Shown: in pieces, positions 40,110 through 49,233 of the stretch | How the letters are laid out: every line of letters begins with the position of its first letter | Position numbering within the stretch: the first letter of the stretch is position 1 | Source of the DNA: Clostridia bacterium | GTDB lineage: Bacteria > Bacillota > Clostridia > Oscillospirales > CAG-272 | Length of the DNA: 64,000 nt | Direction of reading: 5' to 3' | NCBI GenBank assembly: GCA_017463125.1 | Contig: JAFTPV010000018.1 | Span: forward strand, 119,866-183,865 | Notes under the pieces: model-generated | What the model was told of the DNA's origin: nothing | Database searches by the model: none | What the model saw: the letters and a program-made list of their open reading frames with translations, nothing else | Made by a program: the position numbers and the translations under genes

Positions 40110-42647
40110 TTATTCGTTTAACACATATCCTGCGTAAACGTTATCTATCGCTATGGCGTCATCCGTATCGTACTGCCTTAAGATTATTGAAACCCTTTTT
40201 GCCGTTTTTTCGGTGTCGTCTGCCGACTTGAGAGTGCAGGTATAGACGCCGTTTACATATAGCTTTACAGCTCTTGTAGTACTGCACGCGTAGGTTTCAA
40301 ATCTAAGATTATACCATTTGTTTTCTTCAAGTGAAATATTATTACCGTCTAGTACGCTCGAGTTGACGGTTGAAACGCTTCCCTCCTCACCCTTAAAGTA
40401 TATAGACGTCAATTCTTCGCCGTCATACATATTTATTTGCATTCCCGCAGCTTTTGTAGAACCTGTATAATTAGAAAATCCGCAAAAAGCAATATCAAGC
40501 TCAAATATTACTCCGCTTGCTCCCTCGGGTATGGATACGGGAAGAGTGAAGGTTATTTCGTCCTGCTTATTTACTCCGTCCTCGGCTATGTTCTTATAGA
40601 AATACACGTATTTATCCTCGGTATTACTGAGGACGGATTTTGCGGTAGGAGTGGTTACTGAAGGTGGGCTGATAGAGCCGTACTTTGTCGAGCTTTCGTA
40701 ATACTTACCGGTACCCCGCTCTCCTGTAAGAGTCGGATAATCAATGTCCTCGGGGGCATTTTTTACTATCGGGTCACGGTTTTCGATTATCTTCGAGAAG
40801 ATAACGTAATCAATATCACAGTAAAGAGGGACCTTTTTGACTCCCAGCGCTGTAAAAATGTTTGTTACAATACCGGTGGTGCATATAGCGGTTGCGTTTA
40901 CGTCACTCTCGGGAGATGTGGCGCATGCAACAGGAGCCTTCTGCGAAGCGTTACAAGGCTTTTTCTCAAAATAGGAGAAGCCGCCCTCCGTTCTCTTGTG
41001 GGTAAGTATCTTATCGTAAGTGATTTTTATAAGATCCGGAGCTTTCTCAAAAATAATTGCTCGCAGGCTTGCGACAAGCTCTTCGCCACCCGTTTCCTTG
41101 GCAGAATCGAGTATTTGACTAAAGTTTACCCATGTGTTGTAGGTGTTACAGACGTGCAGATCCACTTCATCTGTGTCCGTTGTCAAAAGGATCTCGATAG
41201 TGCTGGCGAGCGCTTTTTCTACCTCGGGGATAACCCTGTCGTAGTAAGTATAGGAATGTGAGAGCTTCATAAAGCCGTTCATCGTAACGTAGCTGACTCC
41301 CTCACCCCAAAATCCTGTTTCTTTATTCTGCTTTATAGTGAGATAATTCGTGAGATAATCGATATATTCTTCACCCGCTGCGGATATTTCGTTATGCTGT
41401 GCTGCAAGAGTGTTGCCTGCCGTGTACGGATCATCACAAATATCAAGCCCTATAATATAGGTTTCCCATTTATCGAGTGACCTTAAGTGCTCGGGTAAAT
41501 ACGCGGTGACTGAAACAAGCTTTGAAACCGCACATACTCCTGAATCCGTAAGTCTAGCAGTTAAAGCTGATGCCGTCGAGGCACCGGGCGCGCCAAGCTC
41601 CCCCTCAACACCGCCAGGGGTGGTCCATTTCGGTTTACCGCCAAGAGCCTTTATAAGCTGGGTAGCCCAACCGAGATCGCGTCCCCTGCGTGCATCTATA
41701 ATATCCTCTCCCCATTGAGGATGATAGAAATATCCGTCCTTCGAGCTTTGAAGCCCCTTTGCAAAATTAAGCAGAGCTGCTTTTATATCCTCGGATAGTG
41801 CAGTTGCATAGCTACCGCCGACTGAATCAAACATTCCGCCGCTTCTTAAGTGATTTAGTACCTGAACCGTAGATTCTATGTCCGGAAGGTATGTATAATT
41901 ATCCCTACCAGTATTGGAAAAATAAAATCCTCCTGTGATAGGGTCGTATAGATTTGCAAGCCAAACGTAAATATCATCGGTATATAGAGTGTATAAATTT
42001 CTTAGCTGATCGGTAATCTCCTTACCTACCTCGTTCTCTAAATCCGTGAATGCGTCTCCTCTCGTTTTTTCCCGTACCTCATCAGCAAGCTCTGCGAGTA
42101 AGAATTTTTCCTCTGCAGCGATACCGACACTCTCGTATTTTAACGTTTCTTCTGTTAATATAACCGATTTTATATATTCGATAGCATACCTCATTGCAAT
42201 ATCGCCTGAATATGCAAAGGCAATTGAACGTCCGTCTGTATATGCAATCCAACCTTCTTCGCCGTTTTCGGTATTTATTCTTTGGCAGAGTTCTTGATAT
42301 GCTTTTTTATAAAGCTCTCGATCCATCTCTCCGAAGATAAACTCGTGATCCGATGGTAAGGAGGTATCTGACACGTACTTAGGTGTTTCACCCGTATGGC
42401 TGTATACCGCGCCGGCAATGTCATAATATTGAAGCTCGGAATTTGAATTAATAAGAATTTTGAGTACTATTCCCTCTGACCAAACGGTATCCTCGTTAGG
42501 TTGAAAATTATCAGTATTATTATCTTCGTTATTGTCTTTACCGCTTGCACTGTTATTACTATTATCTGCGGTAATAAAATCACAGGAAAACGTGCTAAAA
42601 GCGGTAAAAACGATAAGGAATATAATTAATATCATTTGCTTTTTCAT
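40110..42647 (-). CDS. Exported lipoprotein: toroid-like domain plus one LamG-like module
   Basis: About 845 residues. Signal peptide with lipobox STFSC (MILIIFLIVFTAFSTFSC), so anchored outside the membrane. Region 40-170 resembles the N-terminal domain before many glycosidases (DHEFIFGEMDRELYKKA ... GWIAYTDGRSIAFAY). Then the toroid-like domain (about 215-640: TGGFYFSNTGRDNYTYLPDI, GYFYHPQWGEDI, RRGRDLGW, GFWGEGVSYVTMNGFMKLS, SDVNATAICTTGIV) and a C-terminal LamG/ConA-like module ending IAIDNVYAGYVLN. Start at 42647 preferred over 42662. A carbohydrate substrate is inferred. Confidence 0.78.
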   Translation of the reverse strand: MKKQMILIIFLIVFTAFSTFSCDFITADNSNNSASGKDNNEDNNTDNFQPNEDTVWSEGIVLKILINSNSELQYYDIAGAVYSHTGETPKYVSDTSLPSDHEFIFGEMDRELYKKAYQELCQRINTENGEEGWIAYTDGRSIAFAYSGDIAMRYAIEYIKSVILTEETLKYESVGIAAEEKFLLAELADEVREKTRGDAFTDLENEVGKEITDQLRNLYTLYTDDIYVWLANLYDPITGGFYFSNTGRDNYTYLPDIESTVQVLNHLRSGGMFDSVGGSYATALSEDIKAALLNFAKGLQSSKDGYFYHPQWGEDIIDARRGRDLGWATQLIKALGGKPKWTTPGGVEGELGAPGASTASALTARLTDSGVCAVSKLVSVTAYLPEHLRSLDKWETYIIGLDICDDPYTAGNTLAAQHNEISAAGEEYIDYLTNYLTIKQNKETGFWGEGVSYVTMNGFMKLSHSYTYYDRVIPEVEKALASTIEILLTTDTDEVDLHVCNTYNTWVNFSQILDSAKETGGEELVASLRAIIFEKAPDLIKITYDKILTHKRTEGGFSYFEKKPCNASQKAPVACATSPESDVNATAICTTGIVTNIFTALGVKKVPLYCDIDYVIFSKIIENRDPIVKNAPEDIDYPTLTGERGTGKYYESSTKYGSISPPSVTTPTAKSVLSNTEDKYVYFYKNIAEDGVNKQDEITFTLPVSIPEGASGVIFELDIAFCGFSNYTGSTKAAGMQINMYDGEELTSIYFKGEEGSVSTVNSSVLDGNNISLEENKWYNLRFETYACSTTRAVKLYVNGVYTCTLKSADDTEKTAKRVSIILRQYDTDDAIAIDNVYAGYVLNE

Positions 42648-42676
42648 AGGGAATGCCTGCATTTCGTTTTTATTTG

Positions 42677-42704
42677 CCTAGGTGCGCACAGTGGCGCACC
42701 TAGG
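42677..42704. other. Intergenic hairpin between the two large lipoprotein genes
   Basis: Perfect 11-bp inverted repeat CCTAGGTGCGC / GCGCACCTAGG with 6-base loop, in the transcribed strand of the leftward locus. No T-run follows on that strand, so it may be an RNA-stability or processing element rather than a terminator. Confidence 0.6.
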
Positions 42705-42731
42705 ACTTTTAGTTTTTAGCTTTTCTGATAA

Positions 42732-45700
42732 TCAGTTGTTAGTAATACTCTCGTCATAGAGCTTCACAAACCTATAATTATCAAAGTAAATGTAGCCGTC
42801 CGCTGCGGGATTGCTCGTCATGTGTACTCTCGCAAGACTGGAAATGGAGATTGCGTCTGCCTCGTATGCCGCCCCTGACGTCTTTGTGGCAATGAGGTTA
42901 TCACCAACGTAAACATCTGCCGAGGGATAGAACTCTCCTTCCTTTTCTACAATCTTATAAACGAGCTTAAGGCTTATCTCTTCATTGGTGCTGCCTAGAT
43001 CATAAGTATTATCAAGCTTTAGTGCAGTTCCGTCAAGGTAAATATTAAAGCTCAAGAGAACCTCTGAAGCGTTTCTAATATTTAAAGTATAGATTTTTCC
43101 GCTTGTGGCAGCATCAGGAGCAATTATAATATCCGATTCCCAAACGGCGCAGTTAGCATCAAGCTCCGTTCCTGTAGCATAGAAGGACCATTCGTTGTTT
43201 CCATTGTTAATAAGGCTTGTATCACCTTCGTAAACCTTGGGTGCCGTAACCTTCAGCCTATTTGAGTTCATAAAGGTTTCTATCGCGAACTCAACGGCAT
43301 ATTTGCCGCTTCCGCTCTTGATGCTCGTAGCAGGCGGTACAACAGCGTTCTCTCCCTCAAAATCGTTAAGTCTGAATCCGGGATCAACGTATTCCTCTGT
43401 ATGATAACCGGTATATACGTTATCTACAAGTACGTAATCGTCTGCTTCAAATTGACACAATGTGAGGTTGGTATAATTTTGTGTTCTTGATTTAACGTCT
43501 GCACCTTGGATATCGCAATAATACTGACCGTTTACGTATAGCTTGAATATTCTTGTTTCATTACCGTCAACAACTTTGGAATAGCTCTTAAGGGTTAAAT
43601 TATACCAGGTGTTTTCATCAAGAGCAATGTTTTTACCGCTAATAATGGGACTCGCACTTTCTTTAATTGCTATTTTCCCGCTATCATCGGCATAGAAATA
43701 AACTTCTGCCATATATTTACCATCGAAAATGGCAATTTTGAAGCCAGGAGCATCCTTGCGGTCTGACTGGGTTGTCGTATATTCCGAGAAATTGCCAAAC
43801 GCAATGTCAAGCTCAAGCAGGTTTCCGAGGGCATCGGTTGGACGTGTAGTGTGGCTATAGCTCAATGACTGTTGAGCGTTTGCCACTTCATCATAAATCC
43901 ATTTACCGAACCAAACAAAATTATCGCCATCAGCATCGGAGAACAATTCTGCACGACCCGGAGCAGTCAAAGAAGGAGCCGATGTGGCACTGTTGTAGTT
44001 CACCGTCGTGGAATTTGCAGCGTTCTCACCCTCACCTCTCGTTCCCAAAATTTCGGGAAGCGTAATTTCGGGAGGTTCGGGAGGTCGAATGCTTTCGGGA
44101 ATTTCATAAGCGTCCATTGTAAAGCCTGTGTAAAGGTTGTCAATAAGAATAGCAGTTTCGGTTGCATACGCTCTCAAAGTCATTTTAACGTTGTCAGAGC
44201 TTCCATTCTTAACTTCGATAGCGTTAAATGATGCAGCTGCCGAACCGTTAATATAAAGATTTACCTTAAGCTCACCCGTGTCACTTAACCAATATTCAAA
44301 GCGAAGATTATACCATTTTTCAGCCTCGATTGCTATGTTTTCGCCTGCTTCAATTGAGGCAGAATGAAGAACTATTTTACCGTTGCTTGTCGTGAAATAT
44401 ACTTGACCTACCTTTCCATCACTTGTTGCAAGTGCAATTTGTAGGAAAATATTGTTGACATTAAAGAAAGCGGCATCAAATTCTACTATGTTACCAAGCT
44501 TTCCATTTGGCGCTTCTCCGAATGGAATGTTCAAGTTAACCTGCGATGTAGTTCCTTTAACTCGCTCGAATACCATATATCCTTGCTTTGTCATATAAGT
44601 GATTGCCTGTTGAGTATTTGAGGTACTTAACGGCTTGTCACTTGTCAAGTTGTCCCATGAATATCTTGTATCACCGTTTACCGCTTCGCCGCTATACAGT
44701 ACGCCATTACCGCACTCACCCGTAGGCGAGTATATAGATTCCACCGGCTCTGTAACCTCCGGTGTTGTCGGAGTATCGGGAGTGTCGCCGGGCTCTTCTG
44801 TGCCGGGAGACGTGGGTACTGTAACGCCCTCTGCCGCCACGTATTCCTTGGAAACAAAGCCGAAGAAGAGGTTATCAAGCGCAACGTATCCGTCTGACTC
44901 CATGTTCTGTGCATAGATGAGAACGCGGTTATACGTGCTTTCGCTTATACCGTTTGCGACAAGATCAGCGGCAAACGTACCGTTGACGTATGCCTTAACC
45001 ATTATAGCGCCGTCATATATTTCGTCAGAAAGGAAATAGAATTCAAGTCTGATATTGTACCATTCGCTCTGCTCAAGCGGTGTGAACGTTGCAGCGGCAT
45101 TACCCTGCATTAAGTTAAAGTAAAGCTTTCCGTTCTCGTCAGCGTGAATATAAACGTGCGCGTTGCGGCCGTTTGCATTAAGTCTTATCTGCGAGAAATA
45201 AGTTGTACCGTTATCTACTCTGCCGAGCGCCATATCTGCCTCGTATATGAAGCATAGATTCTCGAGCTCGGGTGCCTTATCTATTGTATATTTTACGAAG
45301 TCCTGCGAACCGCCTTTGCCTGCACGGTAGAAATAAACGTAACCGTCCTCGCCAACGTAAGTACCCGTGTAATCGCCATAGGCAGTAACAGGCTTCATTG
45401 CGTGAGGTTCAACGGGAACTCTGATACCAGCATATTCCTCGGTGCTATTGAATATTTCACCGCCATCGTGCGTTCCCAAGATACTATCCGCAGGATAATG
45501 CTCGGGAACAATCTCGCGCGATGCTTCAAACTCTTTATTATCGTGACCGATATAAACGTTATCAAGCATAACGTATGCTTCGGGACCAGCCTTTTGAAGC
45601 TGAATGATCACGTTATTAGCATTTGAACCGGAACGTACTGCAAAGTCAACAGCATCAAGCTCTATCGAGAATTCACCGTCAACATAAACCTTGATGCGTC

Positions 45701-48700
45701 CTTGCTTCGCTTCTGCATCGAGAGTGTAGAACTCGAAGCGCATGTTATACCATTTATCCTGTTCGAGAGGTACGTAATGAGAGCTTTCGACTGCCTGAAT
45801 GAATTTAAGATTTCCGTTCTTGTCCGTTGAGAGATATACGTCAGCCTTTGCATCTTGCCCTGTAATACGCATCATAACTACGTAATTACCATTCACCGAC
45901 TCAAATGCCGGAATACCGCCAAAGAGCATGTCGGCCTCGAATATTGCAACGGGATGCTCGTACTGAAGCTGCTCGTCATTCATAGCTTGGCCGCGCAGCT
46001 GAATGTATTCGTGACCCGTAGCGTCAACGGTGTCAATGCCAAGACGATAGAAATAGAGCACTCTTTCAATCGCGTTTTCGGTCTCACTCTGAACTATGTA
46101 GTAGTTATTTGCGTAAATTCCGGGGTTAACTCCGGGCAGACCAACCGTACCGTTAAAGTCGTAGCGAACTCCGACCTTGTTTGCAGTATCCGTATAGTAT
46201 ATACCCGTGCCGGAGGGGTTGTTCGTTGCCTCAGGGATCGTGGGAGTCTGCTTTTCGGGTAGCGTTGGCTCAACGTACTTTTTATCAACCTTCTCTGCGT
46301 GAATATTATCAAGATACATTTCCATGTTCGTTGACTTGTAATACGTGAGAAGAACGTTACTTATGGGTCTGTCATAAATATAGGTCTTTCCAAGCGAATC
46401 GGTATTAACTCTTGCCGCGTCACTTATTGCAACGGGTACGTCATTGATATAAATTATGGAGTAGATTTCAAGAGTTTTATTTGTCGTACCCTCTATCGTT
46501 GTAAATATCTTGTAGGTTTCCATACGGAAATTAATCCACTCGCCGCACGGAATATCTGTTACAAGCCTTGTGTTACTAACACCATCAAGACCAACGTACA
46601 TGGAATCAACATTATCACCGATCATAAAATACCATTCGCCATTCTTCTGATATGCGTAGAAGCTGAGCGCGAAAATATGCGAGCGTCCGCTTGTAGTCTT
46701 TTGCTGCAGGAAGAGCTGCATAAAGCACTTTCCATTTTCAACCTCGTTTACGTACATATCCATAGAGCATGAGTAGCAGTCGGCGAGCAGCACGGAGTTT
46801 GTAAAATCAATAACGGTATTACTGTATCCTGATGCGTACTCTATCTCGTTTTTATTTCCTCCAACGACGGGATATGTATAGTTATTGATCTTAAGTGCTT
46901 TGTCGTTATTATCCTTAGGAGCGGGATCGGCAACTACCTCTGCGCCGAAATATTTATTCTTACCATTTGAGCCAAGCACGTCGTTGTTAAGCTCGATTGA
47001 GGTGTACTCACCGGGATAGAGAACGACTCCCTGCTCTGTTTCAGCAGAGGCTGAATTAAAGCTGTCAAAGGTTTCGGTTTCAACGACCGGAATCTCGGTT
47101 TTCATTACCAAATCAAGCTCTCCTATTATCTCCATAAAGTAGAGGTAGTCGTCGTGATAGTAAAGCGGAACGCTTTCTACACCAAGGACATCAAAGACGT
47201 TGTTTACAATACCTCCGGTACATATACTCGTAGCGTTTACGTCACTTTCCGGTATTGTAGCACAGCCGACGAGTGCCTTCTGCGAAGTGTTGGCACAGGT
47301 GATCTTGAAATAAGAGAAACAGTTGTCTGAACGTCGGTGCGTACCGATCTTTTTGTTTGTTGCTACTATAAGCTCGGGGAGCCTTTCGATCAGCTTTGCA
47401 CGAAGCTCATTTACGGTTTTTCCGTCGTCATCATAGAAATTGGGATTTCCCGCAATGTCAAGTATCGTTGAAAAGTTTACCCAAGTATTATAGGTATTAC
47501 AAACGTGAAGGTTCTCTGTGTCAGGCGATAGCAAAATTTCAATAGTACTGTCAAGAGCCTTATCGATATTGGGAATATTGTGATCGTAATAGGTGTATGA
47601 ATACGACAGCTTCATAAATCCGTTCATCGTAACGTAGCTGACACCCTCGCCCCAGAAGCCTGTTTCTTGGTTTTGATTTTCGGTAAGATAATTTGTTATG
47701 AACTCGATATATCCGTCTTTTGCCGGACGAGAGGGAGTATACTGGTTAGGCTTTCTGCCCTCGCCCTGACTTACCCAAAGCAGCTTATCCGCCGCCTCAA
47801 TGCTGTTATGGTTTGCAGCAAGAGTGTTACCGGAGGTATAAGGATCCCCAAGTATATTCAGCTCCTCTGTTATATACCTTTCCCAGTTGCTGACAGACTG
47901 AAGATACCAGGGGAAGCTGGAGTAAGACGTGGCAATAACCTTTGAAACCGCAGTAACGGTAGACTTGTTCGAGATAGGCTCGGTTATAAACGATGCCGAT
48001 GAAGAACCGGGTAATGCCGCCTCTCCGTCAGTGTTACCTGGGGTGTTCCACTTTGGCTTTCCGCCGAGTCTGCCTATAATGTTCTTCGCCCAGGAGAAAT
48101 CTCTGCCTCGGCGGGCGTCGATAATGTCAGTTCCCCACTGCGGATGGTAGAAATATCCGTCAACAGGGCTCTGAAGGCTTTTTGCAAAGTAAAGAAGCCC
48201 CTTCTTCATTTGGTCTGTAATAGCGTTCTGGTATTTTCCTCCAACGCTATCAAACATACCGCCATTCTCAAGGTGGTTGAGAATTTGGGACGTTGATTCA
48301 ATATCCGGCAGGAATCCGACGTTATCACGACCGGAGTTTGAGTAATAGAATCCACCCGTACCGGAACATTCATCAGATCCCTGACATTCTTTGGTTTCAC
48401 AAACGCATATACGAGGGTCGTATAGATTTGCCATCCATACGTAAACGTCTATGGAATAAAGCTTGTAAAGATCCTCAATGGCGTCAGTAATCTCGTCACC
48501 AACCTCGCCGCGCAGACGCTCAAAAGCCTCCGCTTTCTTCTGCGCGTTTGTTTCCTTGGCACGCTCGGAGAGAAGGTAGTGGTCGTACTTAACGATACCT
48601 TCGTCAAACTTGAGCGTTGTCTTTGTGTAGTAGTTATCCTCGATATACTGCGCCGCCTCAACAGCCGCAAGGCTTGACGAGTAAGCAACGGCAAGAGAGC

Positions 48701-49070
48701 CACCGCGCGCATAGATGAGCCAGCCGTGCTCGCCGCCGTCAATGTCAACGTACTCTTCAAGAAGACGGTAAGCGTAGGTGGAGTTTGGTCTGTTTACCTT
48801 ACCGAATAAGAATTCATGATCCTGCTCTGCACGCTCGTCGTTTGTGTACGTAGGAGTTTTGCCGGTAAGAGCAAATACTTTTGACATCAACTTCGACGTA
48901 TCCAACAAAGCGTCAGGCTCTTTTATTATGTAAAGCGATATTCCAGGTCCCCAAACTGCATCCGGGTCCGCTGTGACCCCGCCGTCTTCCTTGTCACTCA
49001 CCGTACACGAGCACACGGCAATGATAGAAAGGAGCAAGGTCAAAATATAGAGAGCAATTCTTTTTAACAA
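42732..49070 (-). CDS. Giant exported lipoprotein: toroid-like domain plus about six LamG-like modules
   Basis: A protein of 2112 residues. The start is a TTG at 49070, 7 bases after GGAGG; the ATG at 49112 has no ribosome site. Lipobox AVCSC in LLLSIIAVCSC. Order: glycosidase-type N-domain (GWLIYARGGSLAVAY), toroid-like domain (FYYSNSGRDNVGFLPDI, GYFYHPQWGTDI, GFWGEGVSYVTMNGFMKLS, SDVNATSICTGGIV), then repeated LamG/ConA-like modules, each ending in a Asp-Asn motif: MYLDNIHAE, VMLDNVYIGH, VALDNLFFGF, ILIDNLYTGF, VLVDNVYTGY, IYFDNYRF. A Pro/Thr-rich linker (EEPGDTPDTPTTPEVTEP) splits them. Likely binds and perhaps processes a surface polysaccharide. No GH/PL family recognised. Confidence 0.8.
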   Translation of the reverse strand: MLKRIALYILTLLLSIIAVCSCTVSDKEDGGVTADPDAVWGPGISLYIIKEPDALLDTSKLMSKVFALTGKTPTYTNDERAEQDHEFLFGKVNRPNSTYAYRLLEEYVDIDGGEHGWLIYARGGSLAVAYSSSLAAVEAAQYIEDNYYTKTTLKFDEGIVKYDHYLLSERAKETNAQKKAEAFERLRGEVGDEITDAIEDLYKLYSIDVYVWMANLYDPRICVCETKECQGSDECSGTGGFYYSNSGRDNVGFLPDIESTSQILNHLENGGMFDSVGGKYQNAITDQMKKGLLYFAKSLQSPVDGYFYHPQWGTDIIDARRGRDFSWAKNIIGRLGGKPKWNTPGNTDGEAALPGSSSASFITEPISNKSTVTAVSKVIATSYSSFPWYLQSVSNWERYITEELNILGDPYTSGNTLAANHNSIEAADKLLWVSQGEGRKPNQYTPSRPAKDGYIEFITNYLTENQNQETGFWGEGVSYVTMNGFMKLSYSYTYYDHNIPNIDKALDSTIEILLSPDTENLHVCNTYNTWVNFSTILDIAGNPNFYDDDGKTVNELRAKLIERLPELIVATNKKIGTHRRSDNCFSYFKITCANTSQKALVGCATIPESDVNATSICTGGIVNNVFDVLGVESVPLYYHDDYLYFMEIIGELDLVMKTEIPVVETETFDSFNSASAETEQGVVLYPGEYTSIELNNDVLGSNGKNKYFGAEVVADPAPKDNNDKALKINNYTYPVVGGNKNEIEYASGYSNTVIDFTNSVLLADCYSCSMDMYVNEVENGKCFMQLFLQQKTTSGRSHIFALSFYAYQKNGEWYFMIGDNVDSMYVGLDGVSNTRLVTDIPCGEWINFRMETYKIFTTIEGTTNKTLEIYSIIYINDVPVAISDAARVNTDSLGKTYIYDRPISNVLLTYYKSTNMEMYLDNIHAEKVDKKYVEPTLPEKQTPTIPEATNNPSGTGIYYTDTANKVGVRYDFNGTVGLPGVNPGIYANNYYIVQSETENAIERVLYFYRLGIDTVDATGHEYIQLRGQAMNDEQLQYEHPVAIFEADMLFGGIPAFESVNGNYVVMMRITGQDAKADVYLSTDKNGNLKFIQAVESSHYVPLEQDKWYNMRFEFYTLDAEAKQGRIKVYVDGEFSIELDAVDFAVRSGSNANNVIIQLQKAGPEAYVMLDNVYIGHDNKEFEASREIVPEHYPADSILGTHDGGEIFNSTEEYAGIRVPVEPHAMKPVTAYGDYTGTYVGEDGYVYFYRAGKGGSQDFVKYTIDKAPELENLCFIYEADMALGRVDNGTTYFSQIRLNANGRNAHVYIHADENGKLYFNLMQGNAAATFTPLEQSEWYNIRLEFYFLSDEIYDGAIMVKAYVNGTFAADLVANGISESTYNRVLIYAQNMESDGYVALDNLFFGFVSKEYVAAEGVTVPTSPGTEEPGDTPDTPTTPEVTEPVESIYSPTGECGNGVLYSGEAVNGDTRYSWDNLTSDKPLSTSNTQQAITYMTKQGYMVFERVKGTTSQVNLNIPFGEAPNGKLGNIVEFDAAFFNVNNIFLQIALATSDGKVGQVYFTTSNGKIVLHSASIEAGENIAIEAEKWYNLRFEYWLSDTGELKVNLYINGSAAASFNAIEVKNGSSDNVKMTLRAYATETAILIDNLYTGFTMDAYEIPESIRPPEPPEITLPEILGTRGEGENAANSTTVNYNSATSAPSLTAPGRAELFSDADGDNFVWFGKWIYDEVANAQQSLSYSHTTRPTDALGNLLELDIAFGNFSEYTTTQSDRKDAPGFKIAIFDGKYMAEVYFYADDSGKIAIKESASPIISGKNIALDENTWYNLTLKSYSKVVDGNETRIFKLYVNGQYYCDIQGADVKSRTQNYTNLTLCQFEADDYVLVDNVYTGYHTEEYVDPGFRLNDFEGENAVVPPATSIKSGSGKYAVEFAIETFMNSNRLKVTAPKVYEGDTSLINNGNNEWSFYATGTELDANCAVWESDIIIAPDAATSGKIYTLNIRNASEVLLSFNIYLDGTALKLDNTYDLGSTNEEISLKLVYKIVEKEGEFYPSADVYVGDNLIATKTSGAAYEADAISISSLARVHMTSNPAADGYIYFDNYRFVKLYDESITNN

Positions 49071-49151
49071 AGTTATGCCTCCTTTCAATTTGTTTCTGCT
49101 GTGAATTTTCACCTAAATTTTAATCTTTTACAGGTTTTTTAGGGTATAATA

Positions 49152-49184
49152 GCCCGCAGCTATTGAATTTACAAAGTTGCGGGC
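49152..49184. other. Intergenic inverted repeat between giant lipoprotein and 733-residue gene
   Basis: GCCCGCA (49152-49158) / TGCGGGC (49178-49184) in the leader of the giant lipoprotein gene. Possibly a processing or attenuation element; no proper T-run. Confidence 0.5.
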
Positions 49185-49233
49185 CATTACGTTAAGGTTT
49201 TGTTTTATAATAATGCTTTATAGCTAGTTGAAA

